This document shows positions 9,738 through 17,823 of a DNA stretch of 64,000 nucleotides, in pieces. A program made the position numbers and the translations under genes. The stretch covers positions 2,694,801-2,758,800 of the forward strand of contig NZ_CP098400.1 in assembly GCF_023674465.1 (NCBI RefSeq), given 5' to 3'. The notes below the pieces were generated by a model, which was not told the DNA's origin, made no database searches, and was given only the letters and a program-made list of their open reading frames with translations. The stretch's first letter is position 1. Every line of letters starts with the position of its first letter. This stretch comes from Xiashengella succiniciproducens. GTDB lineage: Bacteria > Bacteroidota > Bacteroidia > Bacteroidales > Marinilabiliaceae.

Positions 9738-10060
9738 AGCACAACAGATTAAAAGGCAACAAATTTTAACAAAAATACATAAAATCAGATACAATAATAC
9801 TACCACCCCTTAAAAAAAAATCATCCAAACAAATCGCAATAAATCGCACAGAACAGCAAACTCAGACCACAACTACAATAATAAACACACATTAATCCTC
9901 CAAAACAGCCTTAATAAAAGTGAAAAACGACATTATTCTACCATCGTGTACAAACGGCCCCACCAACAACATTTTCACTAAAAGCTTTTGCAGTAGTGAA
10001 AAAGCAGCTATTTTTGCAGTCGCTAAAAAAGTAGGTTGTATTAATTGAAATTTATTTAAC
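9738..10060. other. Intergenic region between the AraC regulator and rpsP
   Basis: This 323-base gap carries the divergent upstream regions of the regulator and rpsP. The only element I can support is the rpsP promoter at 9986-10016. The short open frames here are not convincing. Confidence 0.6.
9986..10016 (+). promoter_or_regulatory. Promoter of rpsP
   Basis: TTTTG at 9986-9990 and TATTTTTG at 10009-10016 are separated by 18 bases, close to the Bacteroidota -33/-7 consensus (TTTG, about 19 bases, TAnnTTTG). The rpsP ATG follows about 45 bases downstream. Confidence 0.55.
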
Positions 10061-10613
10061 ATGCCCGTAAAAATTAACAAGACACGGACGCAAAAGGTAT
10101 GCTTACTACCACATTGTGGTAGCTGACAGCAGGGCGCCACGAGATGGCAGGTACATTGAAAGGATTGGTTCTTACAATCCCAACACGAATCCTGCTACCA
10201 TTGACCTTAATGTTGATAAAGCCTTAACATGGCTTGGCCAGGGCGCCCAACCTACCGACACTGCCCGTGCAATTTTGAGCTACAAAGGTGTTATGATGAA
10301 GAAGCACCTGCTCGAAGGCGTAAAAAAAGGAGCTTTTGACGAAGCCGAAGCAGAGCGTCGTTTCAACAAGTGGATGGAGGAAAAAGAAGCCAAGATCCAG
10401 GAGAAGAAAGACCAGCTGGCGGGACAAAAAGCAATGAGCAAAAAAGAGCGTTTGGAACAAGAAGCAAAAATCAACGCCGAAAGAGCCGAGAAAATTGCCA
10501 AGAAAAACGCTGAGCTGGCTGCCGAAGCCGAAGCTGCCAATGCTGAAGCCACTGAAGAGGCTCCAGAAGAAGCCGCTGAAGAAGGTGCAGCAGAAGAACC
10601 GCAGGCTGAATAG
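10061..10613 (+). CDS. rpsP: 30S ribosomal protein S16, frameshifted after codon 5
   Basis: The ATG at 10061 opens with MPVKI, the conserved S16 start. The rest of the protein is in the next frame (+1): [19 protein letters not shown] from 10077, then [20 protein letters not shown]. Aligned with the family pattern MPVKIRLxRHGRK, the residues Arg-Leu plus one frame step are missing, which equals a 5-base deletion after ATT at 10073-10075. A GTG at 10116 gives an uninterrupted 165-residue frame but lacks the essential N-terminal strand. The C-terminal half is a long Ala/Glu/Lys-rich extension, usual for Bacteroidota S16. S16 binds 16S rRNA during small-subunit assembly, so this copy is either non-functional or carries a sequencing/assembly error. 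Confidence 0.85.
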
Positions 10614-10644
10614 CAAGGCCCAGTCATTCTTCATAAAATTTAAA

Positions 10645-10675
10645 AACCCGTCTGGCCAACAGACGGGTTCTTTTA
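10645..10675 (+). terminator. Intrinsic terminator after rpsP
   Basis: AACCCGTCTG and CAGACGGGTT form a perfect 10-base stem around a 5-base loop, followed by CTTTTAT. It lies between rpsP and rimM, so rimM may have reduced read-through or its own start. Confidence 0.8.
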
Positions 10676-10690
10676 TACATTTATGCCGCT

Positions 10691-11224
10691 ATGATCGACA
10701 AAGACCTACAAATACATTTGGGCCAGGTGGCCAAACCACACGGCGTGGACGGGGAAGTGCTCATTCGCATGCTTGCGCAATGGGAAAATTATGAGCCTGC
10801 TCCTGATTTTATTTTTCTGGAGCTCCATGGGGGACTGGTCCCCTTTGAAGTAAAGGCCTTGCGCTACCGACACAGCAACGATCTGCTGGTGCTGCTCAAC
10901 CGCATCAACGGTCAGGAACAGGCCAGGCAACTGCAAGGCACTGCCGTTTATATCGCACCGGAAGATTTGGGCGAAGCACCTCAGGAAGAAAAACGCTCCC
11001 TGAATCTCCTCACCGGCTTTCAGGTAAGCGAGCAGCAGCGCGGCAGTCTGGGTGAAATTCAAGCAGTGATCGAGATTCAAAACAACCCCCTGATAGAGCT
11101 GCTCATCAACGAAAAAGAGGTGCTCATTCCCCTGCAGGAAGACTTCATTGTCCACATCGACTGGAAAAAACGCGAACTCACCATGCAGCTCCCTGAGGGA
11201 CTCATAGAGCTGTACCTGGAATAA
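10691..11224 (+). CDS. rimM: 16S rRNA processing protein RimM
   Basis: A 177-residue protein with the RimM layout: an N-terminal RimM domain (LGQVAKPHGVDGEVLIRML) and a C-terminal PRC-barrel-like domain (LLTGFQVSE through VLIPLQEDFIVHID). RimM binds ribosomal protein S19 in pre-30S particles and helps mature 16S rRNA. The family length is 165-180 residues and the ATG at 10691 gives the expected start. It follows rpsP, the widespread rpsP-rimM order, and appears intact even though its neighbour is frameshifted. Its 3' end overlaps the convergent thioesterase gene by 23 bases. Confidence 0.93.
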   Translation: MIDKDLQIHLGQVAKPHGVDGEVLIRMLAQWENYEPAPDFIFLELHGGLVPFEVKALRYRHSNDLLVLLNRINGQEQARQLQGTAVYIAPEDLGEAPQEEKRSLNLLTGFQVSEQQRGSLGEIQAVIEIQNNPLIELLINEKEVLIPLQEDFIVHIDWKKRELTMQLPEGLIELYLE

Positions 11225-11645
11225 GTCGCCCCTTCTCCATGCGGTCAAAAGCCCTGCGCCAGTCGTCCGGAATAAGCATCCCCGACTGGCTGGCCTGGTC
11301 GTAGCCCGCCATCACCGAATCACAGGTCGCCGTGGGTTCCGCATCCCCCTCCTTCACCAGCCACTGGAGCATGCGCAGACTCTTCCCGCCCAGGTGATAC
11401 ACTCGCGTGAGCACCCGCACCTGATCATCGGGCAGGGTTTGCTTAAAAAAATCGGTTTTAATGGAAACGATCAGCACCACCTTATCGTTCTTCCACAGCT
11501 CCCCGCCAAAAGCCTCCCGCAGGTAGTGCACCCGGCCAATATCAAAATACTCCTGAATAATGGTATTGTTCACGTGCTCAAAACCATCCACATCGTTAAA
11601 GCGAATTTGAATGGGCGTAGCGTGATAGAACTCTTCCAGAGCCAT
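11202..11645 (-). CDS. Acyl-CoA thioesterase, 4-hydroxybenzoyl-CoA thioesterase (hotdog) family
   Basis: A 147-residue hotdog-fold protein. The N-terminal pattern IRFNDVDGFEHVNNTIIQEY contains the 4HBT-type signature with the catalytic-region Asp (D-x-D/G followed by HVNN) found in YbgC/FadM-like thioesterases. These enzymes hydrolyse acyl-CoA thioesters in the cytoplasm; the acyl chain preference cannot be inferred. The gene lies 10 bases downstream of the dapD fragment on the same strand and probably shares its transcript. Confidence 0.85.
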   Translation of the reverse strand: MALEEFYHATPIQIRFNDVDGFEHVNNTIIQEYFDIGRVHYLREAFGGELWKNDKVVLIVSIKTDFFKQTLPDDQVRVLTRVYHLGGKSLRMLQWLVKEGDAEPTATCDSVMAGYDQASQSGMLIPDDWRRAFDRMEKGRLIPGTAL

Positions 11646-11655
11646 AAGTAAAAAT

Positions 11656-12297
11656 TTATACCGCTACACCAAAATCGCGCAGCGCGTCGTTCAACGAAGT
11701 TTTTAAATCGGTAGAAGCCTTCCGCTGTCCTATAATCAGCGCCGCAGGCACCTGGTAGGCACCAGCCGGAAACTGCTTGGTATAACTGCCCGGAATCACC
11801 ACCGAACGTGGCGGCACAAAACCTTTGTACTCCACAGGATCGCTCCCGCTCACATCAATGATCTTGGTGGAACCGGTAAGCACCACATTGGCACCCAAAA
11901 CGGCCTCCTTACCAATGCGGCAACCCTCTACCACAATGCAACGCGACCCAATAAAGGCCCCGTCCTCCACAATGACCGATGCCGCCTGCAGGGGTTCCAG
12001 CACCCCACCCAGACCAACACCACCACTCAGGTGTACGTGCTTGCCCACCTGAGCGCAACTGCCTACCGTGGCCCAGGTATCCACCATCGTGCCCTCATCC
12101 ACATAGGCGCCAATGTTCAAATAGGAGGGCATCATCACCACTCCGCGAGCCACATAGGCACCATAACGTGCTACAGCATGAGGCACCACGCGTACGCCCA
12201 ATTCCTTATAATTCCGTTTCAAGGCCATTTTATCGTGAAACTCAAAGGGACCCAATTCAATCGTTTCCATTTTTTGCATGGGAAAATACAGGATCAC
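11656..12297 (-). CDS. dapD: 2,3,4,5-tetrahydropyridine-2,6-dicarboxylate N-succinyltransferase, N-terminus missing
   Basis: The 213 residues match DapD from its conserved segment VILYFPMQKMETIELGPFEF to the C-terminus, including the left-handed beta-helix hexapeptide repeats (for example MVDTWATVGSCAQVGKHVHL). DapD adds succinyl to tetrahydrodipicolinate in lysine and diaminopimelate synthesis. Intact DapD is about 270 residues; here the first 55-60 residues are absent, because the sequence changes to the start of dnaE immediately upstream. Homology in the dapD frame begins around SKAVILYF, and the only start is a GTG at 12295-12297 overlapping the dnaE-fragment stop. The missing N-terminal helical domain contributes to substrate binding, so activity is doubtful. 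Confidence 0.88.
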   Translation of the reverse strand: MILYFPMQKMETIELGPFEFHDKMALKRNYKELGVRVVPHAVARYGAYVARGVVMMPSYLNIGAYVDEGTMVDTWATVGSCAQVGKHVHLSGGVGLGGVLEPLQAASVIVEDGAFIGSRCIVVEGCRIGKEAVLGANVVLTGSTKIIDVSGSDPVEYKGFVPPRSVVIPGSYTKQFPAGAYQVPAALIIGQRKASTDLKTSLNDALRDFGVAV

Positions 12298-12764
12298 CGC
12301 CTTCGATCGCCCTTCATGATCTTCTGCGGCACCTCGCCACCCAGACAGGCAGAAGTAACAATCAATCCCTCGTGGTACTGCTCCAACAGCTGCTTATCGA
12401 TGCGCGGCCGATAAAAAAAGCCCTCCACCGAAGCAATGGAAGTCAGCTTAAGCAGATTGCGGTAACCCGTACGGTTCTTCGCCAGCAGAATCAGGTGGCG
12501 ACCGCTGCGGTCGAGGTTCTTATCGCTTTTATCGGCAATGCTTCGTTCGGCCACGTAGGCCTCCACCCCCATAATGGGCTTCACCCCCTTTTTGCGACAC
12601 AGGTCAAAAAATTCCTTAATCCCCAGCATATTGCCGTGGTCGGTCAGCGCCACCGCCGTCATGCCATCGGCCGCCTTATTCACCAGGGCAGCCACACTGG
12701 CCTGCCCATCAATAATGGAATATTGAGAGTGTACGTGTAAGTGGGTAAACGGAATGTTTGCCAT
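12294..12764 (-). pseudogene. dnaE: DNA polymerase III alpha subunit, N-terminal fragment only
   Basis: From the ATG at 12762-12764 the protein reads as the start of DnaE: FTHLHVHSQYSIIDGQ opens the PHP domain, followed by VALTDHGNMLGIKEFFDLC, KPIMGVEAYV and SACLGGEVPQKIMKGD at about residues 138-153. It then stops after three unrelated residues. Intact DnaE is around 1150-1250 residues, so nearly 90 percent is missing, and the next bases belong to the middle of dapD. A truncated copy cannot support replication, so a full dnaE must exist elsewhere if this junction is real. Confidence 0.88.
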
Positions 12765-12921
12765 AATAAGGAAGTGCTAAAAAATAAGCAATGGGTGAAA
12801 AACAAAAATAAGAAATACTCCAGAGCCGGAACAATTCTACACGACAAAAGGTTGCCCTAGTTATCAACAGCACCTAAAAGTCACCCGGTTAAAATCCTAC
12901 AAGGAAGTGACCGAATTGTAC

Positions 12922-12951
12922 TTGTCGAAGGCGCGACTTCCCTCTATTTTG
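12922..12951 (+). promoter_or_regulatory. Candidate promoter of the mannan operon
   Basis: TTG at 12922-12924 and TATTTTG at 12945-12951 are separated by 20 bases, an imperfect fit to the Bacteroidota consensus. It lies about 70 bases upstream of the GH27 start, in the gap between the divergent dnaE fragment and the operon. Confidence 0.35.
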
Positions 12952-13020
12952 CAACTGTCTTTACTCCCCCAAAACCCAAAATCCAAACTCTTAATAACCA
13001 AGCAATTAAAAAAATCAGGA

Positions 13021-14235
13021 ATGAAAAAAATATTAAGCATCGTGGCGCTTGTCCTCCTTTTTGCAGGCGCAACACAGGCACAAAAGTTTGAGGGACTGCT
13101 TACTGCTCCCCCTATGGGCTGGAACAGCTGGAACAAATTTCAATGCGACATCAACGAAGATATGATACGCGAGATGGCCGACGCCATGGTGGCCACCGGT
13201 CTCCGCGATGCCGGTTACCAATACATCGTGATCGACGACTGCTGGCATGGAGAGCGCGACAGTCTCGGTTTTATCCAAGCCCATCCGGAGCGCTTTCCCT
13301 CCGGCATGAAAGCCCTGGCCGACTATGTGCATGCCCAGGGACTGAAAATCGGGATTTACTCCGATGCCGGCAATACCACCTGCGCCGGCTACCCCGGCAG
13401 CAGGGGCTACGAGTACCAGGACGCCCTGACCTACGCCTCGTGGGGCATCGACTATTTGAAGTACGACTGGTGCGACACCGAAGGCCTGAGTGGGGTGGGC
13501 GCCTATACCACCATGAGCGAAGCCCTGAAAGCCGCCGGTCGCCCCATCGTATTCAGTCTGTGCGACTGGGGCCAAAACGAACCGTGGACCTGGGCCAAAG
13601 AAGTAGGCCATCTTTGGCGCACCACCGGCGACATCTACAACTGCTGGGACTGTGAGCACAGTCACGGCGACTGGTCGTCTTGGGGCATCTTAAAAATACT
13701 GGACATGCACCGCGAGTTCGAAATCCGCGAGTACCAGGGACCCGGTCACTTCAACGACCCCGACATGCTGCAGGTAGGCAACGGCATGAGCGTGAACGAA
13801 GACCGTGCCCACTTTGCCATTTGGGCCATGCTGTCGGCCCCGCTGATGGCCGGCAACGACATCCGCAACATGTCGCCCGAAACCCACGCCATCCTCACCA
13901 ACGGCGAAGTCATTGCCGTTAATCAGGATCCCCTGGCCATTCAGGGCTTCCGCTACGCCGCAGAAGGCCAGCTGGAGACCTGGTTTAAGCCCCTGAGCGA
14001 GGGCCGTTGGGCCGTCATGTTCCTGAATCGGGGCGACGAGGATCTGCCCCTGAAGTTCGACTGGCAGGCCCACAAAGTGGTGGACGAAGTCTTTGACCGC
14101 GAGGCCGACTTTGCCACCCAGACTTACAACCTGCGCAACGTATGGACACACAAAGATGCCGGCAACACCAAAAAAGCACTGAAAGGCAGCGTACCCGCCC
14201 GCGACGTACTGATGTTTGTCCTCGATCCCAAATAA
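13021..14235 (+). CDS. Alpha-galactosidase, glycoside hydrolase family 27, secreted
   Basis: A 404-residue enzyme from the ATG at 13021; a longer frame from 12907 adds 38 residues without a signal sequence, so it is not used. Residues 1-20 form a signal peptide ending AGATQA. The (beta/alpha)8 barrel opens with the GH27 hallmark PPMGWNSWNKF. The catalytic nucleophile is Asp149 in YLKYDWC; the acid/base by family alignment is Asp204 in RTTGDI. GPGHFNDPDMLQVGNG is also typical. It removes alpha-1,6-galactosyl branches, here most likely from galactomannan or galactomannooligosaccharides, given the mannanase next to it. First gene of the five-gene operon. The base composition is distinctly G+C-rich. 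Confidence 0.93.
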   Translation: MKKILSIVALVLLFAGATQAQKFEGLLTAPPMGWNSWNKFQCDINEDMIREMADAMVATGLRDAGYQYIVIDDCWHGERDSLGFIQAHPERFPSGMKALADYVHAQGLKIGIYSDAGNTTCAGYPGSRGYEYQDALTYASWGIDYLKYDWCDTEGLSGVGAYTTMSEALKAAGRPIVFSLCDWGQNEPWTWAKEVGHLWRTTGDIYNCWDCEHSHGDWSSWGILKILDMHREFEIREYQGPGHFNDPDMLQVGNGMSVNEDRAHFAIWAMLSAPLMAGNDIRNMSPETHAILTNGEVIAVNQDPLAIQGFRYAAEGQLETWFKPLSEGRWAVMFLNRGDEDLPLKFDWQAHKVVDEVFDREADFATQTYNLRNVWTHKDAGNTKKALKGSVPARDVLMFVLDPK

Positions 14236-14257
14236 CAAACTGCTATTACCCACCAAT

Positions 14258-15373
14258 ATGAACAGCAAGTATTTAAAATACAGCAGTCTGCTTGTGGCAC
14301 TCACCGGCCTCCTGGCCTGTGGGTCGCCCCAGCCGGCAGAAACACCCACGGCAGCTGAAGTCCTCATGGACCAGCTCCGCAGTCTCCAGGGCAAAGCCCT
14401 GCTTTTTGGTCACCAGGACGACCTGGCCTACGGCATAGGCTGGCAGTATGAGGAAGGCCAATCGGACGTAAAACGCACCGCCGGCGACTACCCCGCCCTA
14501 TTTGGCTGGGAGTTGGGGGGACTGGAACTGGGTCGCACCAGAAACCTCAACGGGGTGCCCTTCGACAAGATGCGCAGCTTTGCCCAATGGGTGCATGCCC
14601 AGGGCGGCGTCAACACCTTCAGCTGGCACCCCTACTCGCCCGTGGATACCAGCAAAAACGCCTGGGTGGTAGATGAGCGCGTGGTTGAACACCTCCTTCC
14701 GGGAGGCAGTCACCACAGCCACTTCCTGGCCCAGGTCGATCAGCTGGCCCACTTCTTTAAGAGTCTCACCACCCCCGAAGGCGGCACCCTACCCTTCATC
14801 TTTCGCCCCTGGCACGAAATGGACGGCGGCTGGTTTTGGTGGGGCGCCACCCTCACCGAGCCCGAAGAACTGCAGGCCCTGTTTCGCCTCACCATCGACC
14901 GCCTGCACGAGCAGGGCGTCGACAATTTTCTGGTGGCCTACTCGCCCGACCGCAACTTCAGCACCGAAGCCGAATACCTCAGCTGGTATCCGGGCGACGA
15001 CTATGTGGACATCGTTGGGGTGGACAACTACTGGGATTTGAACCAGGGCGCCGAGGGCCTGTCCGCAGCCATCCATAAACTGGAAATAGCCGTGCAATAT
15101 GCGCAGAAGACCGACAAAGTAGCGGCACTCACCGAGACGGGACTCGACCGCATAGAGCAGGCGGACTGGTACAGTGCCAATCTGGCCGGCGTGCTCGAAG
15201 CCTCGGAGCTTACCCGGCAAGCCGTGTACGTAATGGTGTGGCGCAACCACGACCTCAGTCACTTTTATGTGCCCCATCCCGAACATGAGGCGGCCGACGA
15301 CTTCCGCCACTTTGTAGGCGGCGAGCGCTGCCTCCTGCTCAGCGACTGGCAGCAATTCAAAAACAAGAACTAA
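14258..15373 (+). CDS. Beta-mannanase, glycoside hydrolase family 26, surface lipoprotein
   Basis: A 371-residue enzyme from the ATG at 14258, with a lipoprotein signal peptide and lipobox LLAC at about residues 17-20, so it is probably anchored to the outer or inner membrane. GH26 motifs are clear: [10 protein letters not shown] near the N-terminus, SWHPYSP, the acid/base Glu187 in [14 protein letters not shown], and the nucleophile Glu293 in [10 protein letters not shown]26 mannanases cut internal beta-1,4-mannosidic bonds or release mannobiose from chain ends; mannobiose release would feed the epimerase and GH130 enzyme downstream. The gene starts 22 bases after the GH27 stop. Exo versus endo action cannot be told from sequence. 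Confidence 0.94.
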   Translation: MNSKYLKYSSLLVALTGLLACGSPQPAETPTAAEVLMDQLRSLQGKALLFGHQDDLAYGIGWQYEEGQSDVKRTAGDYPALFGWELGGLELGRTRNLNGVPFDKMRSFAQWVHAQGGVNTFSWHPYSPVDTSKNAWVVDERVVEHLLPGGSHHSHFLAQVDQLAHFFKSLTTPEGGTLPFIFRPWHEMDGGWFWWGATLTEPEELQALFRLTIDRLHEQGVDNFLVAYSPDRNFSTEAEYLSWYPGDDYVDIVGVDNYWDLNQGAEGLSAAIHKLEIAVQYAQKTDKVAALTETGLDRIEQADWYSANLAGVLEASELTRQAVYVMVWRNHDLSHFYVPHPEHEAADDFRHFVGGERCLLLSDWQQFKNKN

Positions 15374-15375
15374 AT

Positions 15376-16551
15376 ATGCAAAACCAAACATTTGAACAGC
15401 GGCTCAAGCAGATCCGCACAGCCCATGAAAGTCTGCTCCAGCGCCCCAACCAGGTGCTCTTCAGCAGCAACGGCATTTACCAGCGCTGTGTTAATCCCGT
15501 AGTAACGCGCGACCACATTCCGCTGCACTGGCGCTACGACCTGAATCCACAACGCAATCCGCATTTGATGGAGCGCATCGGCTACAACGCCACCTTCAAC
15601 GCCGGCGCCATAAAGTGGGGCGACAAGTACCTGCTGGCCGTAAGGGTCGAAGGCAACGACCGCAAATCCTTCTTCGCCATAGCTGAGAGTCCCAACGGCA
15701 TCGACAACTTTCGCTTTTGGGACCGCCCCCTGACCCTGCCCGAGACCGACGAGCCCGACACCAACGTGTACGACATGCGTTTGACCAAACACGACGACGG
15801 CTGGGTGTACGGCGTATTCTGCACCGAGCGGAAAGACCCCAATGCCCCCGATGGCGACACCAGCAGCGCAGTAGCTGCTGCGGGCATCGCCCGCAGCAAG
15901 GACCTCATCACCTGGGAGCGCTTGCCCGACCTCGTTTCGACCGCCGGACAGCAGCGCAACGTCGTGCTCTTTCCCCACCTCGTCGACGGACAGTATGCCT
16001 TTTACACCCGTCCCCAGGACGGCTTCATCGACACCGGCAAAGGCGGCGGCATCGGCTTTGGCCTCTGCGCCAACATCGAAAAGCCCGAAGTCAAAGAAGA
16101 ACTGATTGTGGACCCCAAGACCTACCACACCATTTACGAAGTAAAAAACGGTCTGGGTCCCGCCCCCATCCGCACCGACAAAGGCTGGCTGCAACTGGCC
16201 CACGGCGTGCGCAACACCGCTGCGGGACTGCGCTACACCCTCTACCTGTTTATGACCGACCTGGAAAAACCCTGGGTAGTCACCCACAAACCCGCCGGCC
16301 ACTTTATTGCGCCGCAGGGCTGGGAGCGGGTCGGCGACGTGTCCAACGTGGTCTTCTCCAACGGGTGGATAGCCGACGACGACGGCCGCGTACTCATTTA
16401 CTACGCCGCCTCCGACACCCGCATGCACGTAGCCCTGTCGAGCATCGATCAGCTGGTGGACTACTGCATCAACACCCCGCAGGACGAGCTGCGCAGCGCC
16501 GCCTCAGTGCAGCGCATCAACCGGCTGATCGACCAGAACAAAGCACAATAA
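15376..16551 (+). CDS. 4-O-beta-D-mannosyl-D-glucose phosphorylase, glycoside hydrolase family 130
   Basis: A 391-residue cytoplasmic enzyme with no signal peptide, starting two bases after the GH26 stop. It matches GH130 subfamily 1: [32 protein letters not shown], and the proton donor Asp133 in NVYDMRL. The length is about that of characterised mannosylglucose phosphorylases. It cleaves mannosyl-beta-1,4-glucose with phosphate to alpha-mannose-1-phosphate and glucose. The adjacent 2-epimerase makes precisely this substrate from mannobiose, which supports subfamily 1 over the mannooligosaccharide phosphorylases of subfamily 2. Confidence 0.93.
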   Translation: MQNQTFEQRLKQIRTAHESLLQRPNQVLFSSNGIYQRCVNPVVTRDHIPLHWRYDLNPQRNPHLMERIGYNATFNAGAIKWGDKYLLAVRVEGNDRKSFFAIAESPNGIDNFRFWDRPLTLPETDEPDTNVYDMRLTKHDDGWVYGVFCTERKDPNAPDGDTSSAVAAAGIARSKDLITWERLPDLVSTAGQQRNVVLFPHLVDGQYAFYTRPQDGFIDTGKGGGIGFGLCANIEKPEVKEELIVDPKTYHTIYEVKNGLGPAPIRTDKGWLQLAHGVRNTAAGLRYTLYLFMTDLEKPWVVTHKPAGHFIAPQGWERVGDVSNVVFSNGWIADDDGRVLIYYAASDTRMHVALSSIDQLVDYCINTPQDELRSAASVQRINRLIDQNKAQ

Positions 16552-16572
16552 ACACGTTTCATTCACACCGAT

Positions 16573-16600
16573 GGCAGCAGGGGCCCGAGCCCCTGCTGCC
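16573..16600. repeat. Perfect hairpin inside the mannan operon
   Basis: GGCAGCAGGGGC and GCCCCTGCTGCC form a perfect 12-base G+C-rich stem with loop CCGA. It lies in the 70-base gap between the GH130 gene and the epimerase gene. There is no T-tract, so it looks like an mRNA-stabilising or processing structure and not a terminator. Confidence 0.75.
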
Positions 16601-16621
16601 ACCTTTCAGCATCAGGCGCCC

Positions 16622-17821
16622 ATGAGCAGAAATACCAGCATCGTAGGAGAGGACTTGCTCCAGGCCTACAAAGACATCCTCCACTTTTGGCAGGAGCACA
16701 GCATCGACCACCAGCAAGGCGGTTTCTACGGTGAATTAGACCCCCGGGGCCAGCCCGTACCCGGAGCCGAAAAAGGCCTCGTACTCAACGCCCGCATCTT
16801 GTGGACCTTTGCCTCGGCCTACAACTTTTTAAAAGACCCCGCCTACCTGCAAAGCGCCCGGCGCGCCTACGACTACCTGTGGCAACACTTTTGGGACCGG
16901 GAGCACGGCGGCCTTTATTGGAGCGCAGATGCCCGGGGCCAGATGAAAAACGGCCGCAAGCAAATCTACGGCCAGGGCTTCGCCATTTACGGGCTGGCCG
17001 AATACTACCGCGCCAGTGGCGATCCCGAGAGTCTCCAACGCGCCATCCAACTCTTTGAACTGATAGAAAAGCACAGTTTTGACGCCACCCACGGCGGCTA
17101 CCTCGAAGCCCGCGACCGCAACTGGCAACCGCTGGACGACCTGCGCCTGAGCGCCAAAGACGCCAACGAGCCCAAGTCGATGAACACCCACCTGCACATC
17201 ATCGAACCCTACACCAATCTCTATCGCGTATGGCCCGATGCCCGTCTGGCACAGCAAATCGAAGGCCTGCTGCGCGTATTCATCGACCACATTACCGACC
17301 CCCAAAGCGGCCACTTCCACCTGTTTTTTGACCACGATTGGAGCGTACGCTCCAGCATGGTATCTTACGGACACGACATTGAAGGCGCCTGGCTGCTGAA
17401 CGAAGCCGCCGAAATCCTTGGGAAGCCCGACCTCATCGGCCAGGTAAAAAACCTGAGTCTGCGCTTGGCCCAAGCCACCCTCAACGAAGCTTTGGCCCCC
17501 GACGGCTCACTGTATTACGAAAAAGAACTATCTTCGAATCACCTGGAAACCGACCGCCACTGGTGGGTACAAGCCGAAGCCATGGTAGGCTTTACCGACG
17601 CCTGGCAAAAAAGTGGAGACCCGCGCTACCTGCAGCAGGCCGAAGTACTTTGGGACTACATCCGCGAAAAGCTGATAGACACCCGCGACGGCGAATGGTT
17701 CCTGCGCATTGGTCCCGACGGAAAGCCCGTGCTTTCCGACCCCAAAGCCGGTTTCTGGAAATGCCCCTATCACAACACCCGCGCCCTCATGGAAATGTAC
17801 CAACGCCTAAATAAAGCCTGA
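16622..17821 (+). CDS. Cellobiose/mannobiose 2-epimerase (AGE family)
   Basis: A 399-residue (alpha/alpha)6-barrel enzyme of the N-acylglucosamine 2-epimerase superfamily, starting at the ATG at 16622. The frame extends upstream to 16571, but that part lies in the hairpin and is not typical. Conserved residues include His251 in YGHDIEGAW, HWWVQAEAMVGF and His384 in CPYHNTRALMEM, matching the two general-base histidines of cellobiose 2-epimerases. In the mannan route it converts beta-1,4-mannobiose into mannosyl-glucose, the GH130 substrate. The order GH130-epimerase-transporter is the known mannan-catabolic arrangement. No signal peptide, so cytoplasmic. Confidence 0.92.
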   Translation: MSRNTSIVGEDLLQAYKDILHFWQEHSIDHQQGGFYGELDPRGQPVPGAEKGLVLNARILWTFASAYNFLKDPAYLQSARRAYDYLWQHFWDREHGGLYWSADARGQMKNGRKQIYGQGFAIYGLAEYYRASGDPESLQRAIQLFELIEKHSFDATHGGYLEARDRNWQPLDDLRLSAKDANEPKSMNTHLHIIEPYTNLYRVWPDARLAQQIEGLLRVFIDHITDPQSGHFHLFFDHDWSVRSSMVSYGHDIEGAWLLNEAAEILGKPDLIGQVKNLSLRLAQATLNEALAPDGSLYYEKELSSNHLETDRHWWVQAEAMVGFTDAWQKSGDPRYLQQAEVLWDYIREKLIDTRDGEWFLRIGPDGKPVLSDPKAGFWKCPYHNTRALMEMYQRLNKA

Positions 17822-17823
17822 AA

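Noticed and set aside
9892-10140. Minus-strand frame over the rpsP promoter and 5' end
   Set aside because: It overlaps the S16 coding sequence and its promoter and has no recognisable family.
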